A stretch of DNA of 7,028 nt from Oscillospiraceae bacterium (lineage in GTDB: Bacteria > Bacillota > Clostridia > Oscillospirales > Ruminococcaceae), in assembly GCA_017828935.1 (NCBI GenBank), contig JAGAUG010000029.1, forward strand, positions 1 to 7,028, written 5' to 3'. Positions 1-6,990 of this stretch are shown here, piece after piece (the stretch's first letter is position 1; each line of letters opens with the position of its first letter). The translations under genes and the position numbers were made by a program. Below the pieces are notes generated by a model. That model was given only the letters and a program-made list of their open reading frames with translations, did no database searches and was not told where the DNA came from.

Positions 1-240
1 ATATTTTTTTTCGCTCTCAATCTCTTTATCAGATAACTTAATATTTTTATTAATAACAATATCGTTCATCAATACAGCACTAGCGTTGGACTTTCCTGAA
101 TTTACAATCCTCGCAAATTCATATAAATCTTCTTTTGTTCTCATTTGATATATATTATCTTGATTTTTATCTATACCAAAAATTTCAAAATTAACCCCTA
201 AACATATAATACTTAAAAAAATAAAAATTTTTTTTAACAC
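1..240 (-). CDS. Secreted protein of unknown function, N-terminal 80 residues only (runs off left edge)
   Basis: An open frame reads leftward from a GTG at 240-238 to the window edge without a stop (80 codons). A strong AAGGAGG site lies 8 nt upstream and decides this start. Residues 1-22 form a signal peptide: basic MLKK, a hydrophobic IFIFLSIICLG core, and probable cleavage near EIFG. A Cys is present at residue 13, but IIC is a poor lipobox, so lipidation is doubtful. Residues 33-65 (MRTKEDLYEFARIVNSGKS..., ending MNDIVINKN) resemble the 'T-x-x-L-x-x-F-A-x-x-V-N-x-G ... L-x-x-D-I-x-[IL]' module that opens the repeat regions of many large surface proteins of Clostridia and spirochaetes. That match is from memory of the pattern. 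The rest of the protein lies outside the window, so function cannot be assigned. It is divergent from dapL. Confidence 0.82.
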   Translation of the reverse strand, partial: MLKKIFIFLSIICLGVNFEIFGIDKNQDNIYQMRTKEDLYEFARIVNSGKSNASAVLMNDIVINKNIKLSDKEIESEKKY

Positions 241-248
241 AATATTTA

Positions 249-255
249 CCTCCTT
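249..255 (-). promoter_or_regulatory. Ribosome binding site that fixes a GTG start
   Basis: The plus strand reads CCTCCTT, giving AAGGAGG on the minus strand, 8 nt before the GTG codon at 240-238. It is a full anti-16S match. It supports both the reality of the truncated left gene and the choice of GTG. Confidence 0.85.
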
Positions 256-312
256 CTAAATTAAATAAAAATTAATAAACAAAAATTTTATATAGTTTTA
301 TAAATATAAAAT

Positions 313-340
313 ATAATAATATATTTTTTGTTTACAGCAA
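313..340 (-). promoter_or_regulatory. Possible promoter of the left secreted-protein gene
   Basis: On the minus strand, TTGCTG (340-335) and TATTAT (318-313) are separated by 16 nt. The -10 matches consensus at 5 of 6 positions, but the -35 at only 3 of 6. The surrounding DNA is almost pure A/T, so chance -10 boxes are expected. If real, its -35 overlaps the -35 of the divergent dapL promoter. Confidence 0.3.
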
Positions 341-360
341 TACACAAACTATGTTAGTAT
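331..360 (+). promoter_or_regulatory. Probable promoter of dapL, extended -10 type
   Basis: TTTACA at 331-336 (5 of 6 matches to TTGACA) is followed by an 18-nt spacer and TAGTAT at 355-360. A TG at 352-353 forms an extended -10 (TGTTAGTAT). Transcription would start near 367, leaving a leader of about 45 nt before the dapL ATG. This is a pattern match only. Confidence 0.5.
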
Positions 361-411
361 ATTATTATTATAACACAGTAAAAACAAATTGTAAAGAGGT
401 TTTTTTAGCTT

Positions 412-1557
412 ATGCTTAAAATTAATAATAATTTTTTTGATATCAACCAAAAATATTTGTTTTCTGAAATTAGACAAATTATAAGACAAAAAAAATCAAA
501 AAATATTAAATTAATAGATATGAGTATCGGAGACATTTCGTTACCAATCGACCAAAATATTATAAAAGCTCTTCATAAAGCCGTCGACGAGATGGGAGAT
601 ATTAATAATTTTAAAGGCTACTCTCCCGATCAAGGCTATATATTCTTAAGAGAAAGTATAAAACAAAAATATTTAAAATTAAAAATAAAACTAAATTTAT
701 CTGAAATATTTATAAGCGACGGCTCAAAAAGCGATTTAAGTAATATCTTAGAAATTTTTTCGGATCAAAATATCGTTGGAATCCAAAGTATTAGCTATCC
801 TGTTTACTATGATTCTTGTAAGCTCGGCGGATATCAAATTTGTTTTATTAGATCTTGTAAAGAAAATAATTTTCTGCCGTCTCCTGAAGATATTATAGGC
901 CCAAAACCTGATTTAATATATTTATGTTCGCCAAACAACCCAACCGGGATGGCTTATAACACAGAGCAATTAAAAAACTGGGTTGACTTCGCTTTAAAAA
1001 ACAATATTATTATTTTTTATGATTCGGCTTATCAAGATTTTATAAAACAAAAAGATATTCCGTATACTATATATCAAATAAAAGACGCTAAAAATTGCGC
1101 TATTGAATTTTGTTCGTTTTCAAAATCAGCTGGTTTTACAGGACTTCGTTGTGGTTACACTATCTTTCCTGACGAGATAATATTAAAAATAAATAATAAA
1201 AATATTAATCTTAATAAACTTTGGGCCAGAAGACAATCGACTAAATTCAACGGCGTTTCTTATTTATCTCAAGTCGCCGCCAACGAATTTTTAAAAAATA
1301 ATAATAATTTAAAATATATTAAACATTGCGACGCTAACTCTAAAAAAATAATAAAATATTTAGATAATAATTTAAAACAAAAATATTGGGGTGGCGTTAA
1401 TTCCCCATATATTTGGCTAGAAACTAAAAATAATTTAAAATCTAAAGATTATTTTAAATATTTAATTAATAATTATAATATAATAACAACTCCAGGAATC
1501 GGCTTCGGGAAGGACGCAGAAGGTTTTGTTCGAATCTCTAATTTTTTTAATATTTAA
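412..1557 (+). CDS. dapL: LL-diaminopimelate aminotransferase, C-terminally short
   Basis: A PLP-dependent fold-type I aminotransferase that converts L-tetrahydrodipicolinate plus glutamate directly to LL-diaminopimelate. It bypasses the succinylase/acetylase steps of lysine and peptidoglycan-precursor synthesis and acts in the cytosol. DapL signatures in order: YLFSEI (15-20), GYSPDQGY (69-76), FISDGSKSD (100-108), SPNNPTG (173-179), YDSAY with Asp204 and Tyr207, SFSKSAGFTG with the PLP lysine at Lys238, RRQSTKFNGVSY (273-284), and PGIGFG...GFVRIS with substrate-binding Arg374. The ATG is preceded by AAAGAGG 12 nt upstream, and the N-terminus aligns with the family. At 381 residues the protein stops about seven residues after Arg374. 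The family normally continues roughly 20 residues through a final helix, which is absent here. Catalytic residues are intact, so it is probably functional, but this is not certain. It appears monocistronic: 112 nt and a new promoter follow it. Confidence 0.93.
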   Translation: MLKINNNFFDINQKYLFSEIRQIIRQKKSKNIKLIDMSIGDISLPIDQNIIKALHKAVDEMGDINNFKGYSPDQGYIFLRESIKQKYLKLKIKLNLSEIFISDGSKSDLSNILEIFSDQNIVGIQSISYPVYYDSCKLGGYQICFIRSCKENNFLPSPEDIIGPKPDLIYLCSPNNPTGMAYNTEQLKNWVDFALKNNIIIFYDSAYQDFIKQKDIPYTIYQIKDAKNCAIEFCSFSKSAGFTGLRCGYTIFPDEIILKINNKNINLNKLWARRQSTKFNGVSYLSQVAANEFLKNNNNLKYIKHCDANSKKIIKYLDNNLKQKYWGGVNSPYIWLETKNNLKSKDYFKYLINNYNIITTPGIGFGKDAEGFVRISNFFNI

Positions 1558-1581
1558 TTTTATATTTATTTTTATATTTAT
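1558..1581 (+). repeat. Perfect tandem duplication of a 12-mer
   Basis: TTTTATATTTAT occurs twice head to tail immediately after the dapL stop. It contains only A and T and sits in the dapL-cysS spacer. It is probably replication slippage. No GC-containing hairpin that could end dapL transcription is visible here. Confidence 0.8.
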
Positions 1582-1595
1582 TTTAAAAAATTCTG

Positions 1596-1624
1596 TAGAT
1601 TTTAAGTTATAATAGTGTTATAAT
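1596..1624 (+). promoter_or_regulatory. Probable promoter of the cysS operon
   Basis: TAGATT at 1596-1601 (weak -35, 3 of 6) precedes, by 17 nt, a perfect TATAAT at 1619-1624 with an upstream TG (TGTTATAAT, extended -10). A second perfect TATAAT lies at 1608-1613 but has no -35 at the right distance. The start would be near 1631, about 40 nt before cysS. Confidence 0.5.
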
Positions 1625-1651
1625 ATATATATAGTTTTTATTATATTATTA

Positions 1652-1660
1652 AGAGAGGGG
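1652..1660 (+). promoter_or_regulatory. Ribosome binding site that fixes the TTG start of cysS
   Basis: AGAGAGGGG lies 9 nt upstream of the TTG at 1670-1672. No ATG fits the family N-terminus (M-K-I-Y-N-T), so the spacing and homology together select TTG. Confidence 0.75.
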
Positions 1661-1669
1661 TTTTAAAAA

Positions 1670-3097
<1,428 letters not shown>

Positions 3098-3134
3098 TTA
3101 TTTAATTTAATAAAATTAGGAGGATTAAAATAAT

Positions 3135-4304
3135 ATGATCAAAAACAAAAAATTAGTTTTAATTTATATAATAATATTAATATTTGGAGTTTTAAAAATT
3201 AATATTTTTGCTGACACAAAAACTTTAATTTTAACCGGAGATTTTTTATCTCTAAGAAACAGCGAATATGTACTAGAAATAAAAGACACAGACGCTCTTA
3301 AAGCTTTAGCCGGAAAGAAACTAGGATTTAAAATAAAAACAACTTCTGGTTCTAATAATAAAGATAGTAAAGAATCAGGATCAGAGTCAGAAGAAATTAC
3401 TTCGATTCTTGGGGTAAGGCTAGAAACAACAGGTAGAAACAGCAGCGAAATTTTTGAAGCAGTAAAAAATATGTTAATTCCCGACAGCGAAAACAAAGTT
3501 CTTACGTGTACTCTCGGCTCTAGCGGATATAACCAAATGGAAAGTTTATTAATGACTCAATTGAAATATAGACAAGAAAACGTTGTTGTTGAATATTACG
3601 ATAACAGAATTAATGGCGATCCTTCTGTATCAGTAAAAGTGATGTATAAAATCGGGAAGTCGTCTTCTGGAACCTATTCGTCTTCTAACACAGGATTTGT
3701 TATGGGTCCAGAACTTAAAAACTCTAACTCAACCGAAGAATCTAAAACTTCTAAAAAATCAGAAACTCAACAAGACAAACCAGTAGATATAAAAACTACA
3801 GTAAATAAAATTTTGTCTTTATTAAAAACTCAAGACAAGATAGCTGTAAGACTCAATAAAGACAGCGATATGACTGTTACTAAAAAACTTCTTTCTGAAC
3901 TTATGTATAGCAAGTATAAAGACAAAGAAATTAGATTTGAAAAGTACGATCAAAATAAATTAATATACAGATGTTGGATTCCAATAAACGATATATATTC
4001 TTGTGAAAAATTTAGTGTTGACTTGAGCTTTAATAATAAAACGATCGACGAAATATTAAAAAATAAAATTAATAAATATAAAATTATTTCTTTTTCTCAA
4101 AAAGATAGTTTGTCTGCAATTTGTCAATTTGAAATCCCGACGGATTTTTCAGGCTACGATATTTCGAAACTTAAAGTTTTTTCTGTTAATTTAGATACAA
4201 AAACTCTAGAAGAAAAAAATATAAATTTTGAAATTAAAAATAATATGTTTATTATAAAAACTGGCTTCGGCGGAGATTATATTATAACAGATCAGGATAT
4301 ATAA
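3135..4304 (+). CDS. Secreted protein of unknown function with a clostridial surface-protein-like C-terminal module
   Basis: I do not recognise this 389-residue protein as a named family. A perfect AGGAGG (3118-3123) lies 11 nt before the ATG. Residues 1-26 are a classical signal peptide: KNKK, a hydrophobic LVLIYIIILIFGVL core, and likely cleavage after IFA (Ala26). Two globular parts follow (about 27-175 and 217-389). They are joined by a low-complexity Ser/Lys/Glu/Thr linker (about 175-217), and a shorter Ser/Glu-rich insert lies at 70-88. The last 60 residues (IPTDFSGYDISKLKVFSVN..., ending GGDYIITD) resemble the module 'P..Y.GK.L.LY.YN..T.KLE ... SDYVIT' common near the C-termini of secreted clostridial proteins. 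There are four Cys residues (125, 280, 290, 330). No transmembrane tail, LPxTG or dockerin is seen, so release or peripheral wall attachment is likely. It lies between cysS and dxs in a probable operon, an odd place for an exported protein. Confidence 0.85.
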   Translation: MIKNKKLVLIYIIILIFGVLKINIFADTKTLILTGDFLSLRNSEYVLEIKDTDALKALAGKKLGFKIKTTSGSNNKDSKESGSESEEITSILGVRLETTGRNSSEIFEAVKNMLIPDSENKVLTCTLGSSGYNQMESLLMTQLKYRQENVVVEYYDNRINGDPSVSVKVMYKIGKSSSGTYSSSNTGFVMGPELKNSNSTEESKTSKKSETQQDKPVDIKTTVNKILSLLKTQDKIAVRLNKDSDMTVTKKLLSELMYSKYKDKEIRFEKYDQNKLIYRCWIPINDIYSCEKFSVDLSFNNKTIDEILKNKINKYKIISFSQKDSLSAICQFEIPTDFSGYDISKLKVFSVNLDTKTLEEKNINFEIKNNMFIIKTGFGGDYIITDQDI

Positions 4305-4305
4305 A

Positions 4306-4329
4306 TATTATTTATATTATTATTTATAT
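4306..4329 (+). repeat. Perfect tandem duplication of a 12-mer
   Basis: TATTATTTATAT occurs twice head to tail in the 46-nt spacer before dxs, ending just upstream of its AGGAG site. It is the second such all-A/T 12-mer duplication in the window, and slippage is the simplest origin. Confidence 0.8.
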
Positions 4330-4350
4330 TTAGGAGTAAAATTATAAAAA

Positions 4351-6210
4351 ATGAATTTTAATTTTTTAGATAAAATAAATTCGCCCCAGGATTTAAAAAA
4401 ACTTAGTAATCAAGAATTAAATATATTATGTAGCGAAATCAGAGAACAAATAATAAATACTATTTCTAAAACAGGTGGCCATATCGCTTCTAGCCTAGGT
4501 GTTGTTGAGCTTACTGTTGCTCTTCATAAAATTTTTAATTCACCAAACGATAAAATTGTTTGGGACGTTGGTCACCAAGCCTACGCTCATAAATTATTAA
4601 CTGGTCGTCGAAAAAATTTTCACACAATAAGACAAGAAAACGGTCTTTCTGGATTCCCGAGACAATCTGAAAGCGATCACGACGCGTTTATTGCTGGCCA
4701 CAGTAGTACTTCTATTTCGGCCGCTTGCGGAATCTGTAAGGCTGACGAGATATTATATAACAGTAATAATTTTACGATTGTTGTTATCGGCGACGGCTCT
4801 CTTACTGGAGGGCTTTCTTATGAAGGACTTAATAACGCTAGTCAACACGGTCGAGAAAAATTAATTGTTATATTAAACGACAATAATATGTCGATTTCTA
4901 AAAACGTCGGAGCGATCGCTAAATATCTTTCAAAAATTCGAAGCGCTAAAGGCTATTTTAAAATCAAAGATAAAATAAATAATAGTATTTTAAAAATACC
5001 GGTCGTTGGCGAATCAGTCAGACAGGCTTTAATAAAATCTAAATCAGCCATAAAAGAAACGATTTATCACAGTAATTTTTTTGAAAACTTAGGTTTTGAA
5101 TATTTAGGTCCAATAGACGGACATGATCTTGATAGTTTATTTAATATCTTACAGCGCGCTAAAGATCTTAGTAAGCCAGTCTTTATACATATTAGAACAA
5201 TAAAAGGCAAGGGACTTAGAGTCGCTGAAAAAGACCCTTGTCAATATCACGGCATCTCTAAGCAGGATCCTAATAAAATCTCTCAAGAAAGTTTTAAAGA
5301 CTTTTCCGAAGTTTTTGGCGACGAAATTTTAAAAATCGCGTCTGTCGATAAAAAAATAATAGCGATTACGGCGGCGATGAGAAACGGGACAGGCCTCGAA
5401 AAATTTAGCAAGAAGCTTCCAAAACAATTTTTCGACGTCGGGATCGCTGAACAGCACGCTGTTACTTTTGCTGCTGGACTTGCTTCTAAAGGCTGTATAC
5501 CGGTCTTTGCTGTCTATTCTTCTTTTTTACAACGAAGTTTTGATCAAATTATCCACGACGCAGCAATCGAAAATCAACATATTGTTTTAGCCATAGATCG
5601 AGCTGGAGTTGTTGGCGAAGACGGAGAGACCCATCAAGGAATCTTTGACGTTTCTTTTTTGAGTTTGATTCCTGGTGTAACTATTTTTGCTCCATCAAAC
5701 TATAGTGAACTAAGGAAATTTTTAAATATCGCTATTTATGAATGCCCTGGAGTTGTCGCCGTTAGATATCCTCGAGGAAAAGAATCTTATCTTAGAGAAA
5801 AATACGTAATAAATAATCAACAATCTTATCATATTTGGCACGAAAACAACAGCGACACTTTAATAATTACTTATGGTCGATTGTTTTCTTTTGTTTGTGA
5901 TTTTAAAGACTCTTTAGAACTTGAGCAAAAAAACATATCGATATTAAAATTAGATAAAATTTGGCCACTCGACAACGAAATTATTATTTTAGCTTGTCGA
6001 TTTAAAAAAATTATATTTATCGAAGAGTCGATTAAAAACGGTTCGATAGCTGAACATTTTGGAATCAAATTATTAGAAAATAATTATAACGGAAAGTATA
6101 TTATAAAATCAATCGACAATCAGTTTGTCGGTCAAGCTAGTGTTAACAGATCTCTCGAAAAACTTGGATTTAATTTTTTTGATCTTGATCAAATACTAAA
6201 CAAAATTTAA
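4351..6210 (+). CDS. dxs: 1-Deoxy-D-xylulose-5-phosphate synthase
   Basis: A thiamin-diphosphate enzyme that condenses pyruvate and glyceraldehyde 3-phosphate to DXP. DXP feeds the MEP isoprenoid pathway (undecaprenyl carrier, quinones) and can also feed thiamin and pyridoxal synthesis. All expected motifs are present: TGGHIASSLG (His44), WDVGHQAYAHK (His75, His80), the ThDP/Mg motif GDGSLTGG (147-154, Asp148) ending at NDNNMS (176-181), GPIDGHD (253-259), DVGIAEQHAV with catalytic Glu367, RSFDQI (395-400), DRAGVVGEDGETHQG (Arg417, His428) and YPRG (473-476). The C-terminal transketolase-type domain is complete. The 619-residue length is normal. AGGAG (4332-4336) lies 14 nt before the ATG, slightly long. 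It is the last gene of the probable cysS operon. No U-run hairpin for the plus strand is visible downstream. It is convergent with the tRNA genes. Confidence 0.98.
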   Translation: MNFNFLDKINSPQDLKKLSNQELNILCSEIREQIINTISKTGGHIASSLGVVELTVALHKIFNSPNDKIVWDVGHQAYAHKLLTGRRKNFHTIRQENGLSGFPRQSESDHDAFIAGHSSTSISAACGICKADEILYNSNNFTIVVIGDGSLTGGLSYEGLNNASQHGREKLIVILNDNNMSISKNVGAIAKYLSKIRSAKGYFKIKDKINNSILKIPVVGESVRQALIKSKSAIKETIYHSNFFENLGFEYLGPIDGHDLDSLFNILQRAKDLSKPVFIHIRTIKGKGLRVAEKDPCQYHGISKQDPNKISQESFKDFSEVFGDEILKIASVDKKIIAITAAMRNGTGLEKFSKKLPKQFFDVGIAEQHAVTFAAGLASKGCIPVFAVYSSFLQRSFDQIIHDAAIENQHIVLAIDRAGVVGEDGETHQGIFDVSFLSLIPGVTIFAPSNYSELRKFLNIAIYECPGVVAVRYPRGKESYLREKYVINNQQSYHIWHENNSDTLIITYGRLFSFVCDFKDSLELEQKNISILKLDKIWPLDNEIIILACRFKKIIFIEESIKNGSIAEHFGIKLLENNYNGKYIIKSIDNQFVGQASVNRSLEKLGFNFFDLDQILNKI

Positions 6211-6313
6211 GACATAATTATTAGATCTTTGTTAAGCTGTTTTTAGGCTAATTTATTTAGTCTTTATATAAAAAGTCTGGTAAGTTAACAGTTTCCTGCC
6301 TAGCTCTCTAGTC

Positions 6314-6337
6314 AAAAAATTGTCAGCGTCAGCTGAC
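6314..6337 (-). terminator. Probable intrinsic terminator, minus strand
   Basis: On the minus strand GTCAGC and GCTGAC (6337-6332 and 6327-6322) form a perfect 6-bp GC-rich stem around a TGAC loop, followed after two A residues by six T residues (plus-strand A-run 6314-6319). The plus strand has no T-run after the stem, so it does not serve dxs. It lies about 365 bases beyond the tRNA terminator, so it may end a separate minus-strand transcript. Confidence 0.6.
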
Positions 6338-6382
6338 TGAAGATTTATTAACGCGTATTTCTCTTAAATTAACGGTCACTAT

Positions 6383-6406
6383 TACTAGAATACTAGAATA
6401 CTAGAA
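6383..6406. repeat. Three tandem copies of an 8-mer
   Basis: TACTAGAA is repeated three times without error. The neighbouring AAATCTAAA motif is also duplicated (about 6409-6428). No protein or array structure accompanies it. It could be a slippage product or a binding-site array. Confidence 0.85.
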
Positions 6407-6448
6407 TAAAATCTAAACTAAATCTAAAACAATATCACCATAGCTTTT

Positions 6449-6561
6449 ATATAGATCCTAAAATAATTATAGAGCATATTATGTTCCTTCTGCTGTAGTT
6501 TTGTAGATAATTCTATGTTTGCAGGATTTGAACTGAATATGCTCTATTTTAGGTTCTATAT
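6449..6561. repeat. Long imperfect inverted repeat with 55-base centre
   Basis: The left arm 6449-6480 pairs with the right arm 6536-6561. There are 16 outer positions with one T-T mismatch (6456 with 6554), a 6-base bulge AATTAT (6465-6470) on the left, and 10 uninterrupted inner pairs ending AGAGCATATT/AATATGCTCT. The 55-base centre (6481-6535) holds small nested pairings CTGC/GCAG (6490-6493, 6521-6524) and TAGA/TCTA (6504-6507, 6512-6515). Neither strand has an adjacent T-run, so it is not a standard terminator. It could be an RNA hairpin or a small palindromic mobile element relic. No transposase or clear target duplication is visible. Confidence 0.8.
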
Positions 6562-6567
6562 CAAGAG

Positions 6568-6671
6568 TTGGGGTGAAATTTTTTTGTTCTTGGACTAATT
6601 TATTTGGTATTTCCAGCTTAAAAGAACGACACTGGGAATTTCTTAAATGGCTCCTCAGGTTGTCACCCCAA
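6568..6671. ncRNA. Candidate structured RNA domain with possible pseudoknot; strand unresolved
   Basis: TTGGGGTGA (6568-6576) pairs perfectly with TCACCCCAA (6663-6671), enclosing 86 bases. Inside, ATTTCCAG (6609-6616) pairs with CTGGGAAT (6632-6639), and TTGTTCTT (6584-6591) pairs with AAGAACGA (6622-6629) in that hairpin's loop. This interleaving would be an H-type pseudoknot. Each inner stem needs one U-G pair if the RNA is plus-strand, but becomes an A-C mismatch on the minus strand. That favours plus, whereas the nearby TATAAT boxes and terminator favour minus. No known family was recognised. The pairings were found by eye and no folding energy was calculated. Confidence 0.35.
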
Positions 6672-6701
6672 GATTTATTATAAACCATTTTATTATAGAG
6701 C

Positions 6702-6731
6702 AAAAAAATCCTGATTATTAAAATAATCAGG
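6702..6731 (-). terminator. Intrinsic terminator of the tRNA-Leu/tRNA-Met operon
   Basis: CCTGATTAT (6710-6718) and ATAATCAGG (6723-6731) form a perfect 9-bp stem with a 4-base loop. On the minus strand the stem is followed by A and then seven T residues (plus-strand A-run 6702-6708). It begins 9 bases beyond the CCA end of tRNA-Met. Confidence 0.88.
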
Positions 6732-6739
6732 AAAATTAA

Positions 6740-6816
6740 TGGTAGCGGCAGTTGGATTTGAACCAACGACTCTCCGGGTATGAACCGAATGCTCTAGCCA
6801 ACTGAGCTATGCCGCC
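6740..6816 (-). tRNA. tRNA-Met (CAU), elongator
   Basis: A 77-nt cloverleaf with encoded CCA. The acceptor GGCGGCA pairs with TGCCGCT (first pair G-U, as in the Bacillus elongator tRNA-Met). The D arm is GCTC/GAGC, the anticodon stem TTCGG/CCGGA with loop TTCATAC (anticodon CAT), and the T arm GTTGG-TTCAAAT-CCAAC. It lacks the initiator hallmarks: there is no unpaired first position and no three G-C pairs in the anticodon stem. The GGCGG start and CCGCTACCA end fit elongator Met rather than lysidine-modified Ile2. It is second in a two-tRNA operon, 28 nt after tRNA-Leu. Confidence 0.96.
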
Positions 6817-6844
6817 AAATAAAAATATTTATAATTTACTTTAC

Positions 6845-6927
6845 TGGTACCGATGGTGGGACTTGAACCCACATGGTTTCCCGTACGATTTTGAGTCGTA
6901 TGCGTCTGCCAGTTCCGCCACATCGGC
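6845..6927 (-). tRNA. tRNA-Leu (CAA)
   Basis: An 83-nt class II tRNA with encoded CCA. The acceptor GCCGATG pairs with CATCGGT (first pair G-U). The D arm region TGGCGGAACTGGCAGACGC is characteristic of bacterial tRNA-Leu. The anticodon stem TACGA/TCGTA encloses loop CTCAAAA, anticodon CAA, which reads UUG. A short variable arm (CGGGAAACCAT) is followed by the T arm GTGGG-TTCAAGT-CCCAC. It is the first gene after the promoter at 6962-6990. Confidence 0.96.
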
Positions 6928-6961
6928 AAGGAAACATATATAACTCACTGCCATCTTTAAT

Positions 6962-6990
6962 ATAATAACATATATTTTTTCAAATGTCAA
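6962..6990 (-). promoter_or_regulatory. Strong sigma-A-type promoter of the tRNA operon
   Basis: On the minus strand a perfect TTGACA (6990-6985) is followed by a 17-nt spacer and TATTAT (6967-6962, 5 of 6). A TG one base upstream makes an extended -10. The start would be near 6955, giving a leader of about 28 nt before tRNA-Leu. It is the best promoter match in the window. Confidence 0.85.

Larger units (their letters stand above)
6211..6701. other. Gene-poor stretch between dxs and the tRNA terminator, possibly a minus-strand RNA unit
   Basis: About 490 bases hold no recognised gene. The left part (6211-6448) has frequent stops in the frames I read and contains the minus-strand hairpin-plus-U-run at 6314-6337 and the TACTAGAA triplet repeat. 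The right part (6449-6701) is dominated by inverted repeats. On the minus strand, TATAAT boxes at 6697-6692 and 6682-6677 lie just inside the tRNA terminator. The second would start transcripts near 6670, exactly where the 6568-6671 helix begins, but its -35 is poor (TTTGCT at 16 nt or TTTTGC at 17 nt). I looked for tmRNA, RNase P RNA, SRP RNA and common riboswitch cores and recognised none. A 69-codon minus frame (6688-6479) lacks a Shine-Dalgarno site. Confidence 0.4.

Noticed and set aside
6518..6540. GCAGGATTTGAACTGAAT resembles an antisense tRNA T arm, suggesting a third tRNA
   Set aside because: The flanking bases do not form a 5-bp T stem and no anticodon or acceptor arm can be built around it.
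6630..6672. Minus-strand GGGGTGACAACCTGAGGAGCC looks superficially like a TPP riboswitch core
   Set aside because: The obligatory CTGAGA and ACCTGAT...GGATAATACCAGCG elements are not present in order, and no thiamin gene follows.
6479..6688. A 69-codon minus-strand open frame starting MVYNKSWGDNL and ending KTTAEGT (an in-frame extension to 6766 runs into tRNA-Met)
   Set aside because: No Shine-Dalgarno site, it begins just past the tRNA terminator, it uses codons such as CTG and AGG that are rare in the neighbouring genes, and it has no recognisable domain. It covers the paired segments and may be an accidental frame, although a leaderless small protein cannot be excluded.
6211..6701. tmRNA, RNase P RNA or SRP RNA as the content of the gene-poor stretch
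   Set aside because: I found no ALAA-type tag frame or tRNA-like end, no GAGGAAAGTCC/ACAGAA-type RNase P core, and no GGAAGCAGC-type SRP hairpin. A highly diverged version would need a covariance-model search to exclude.
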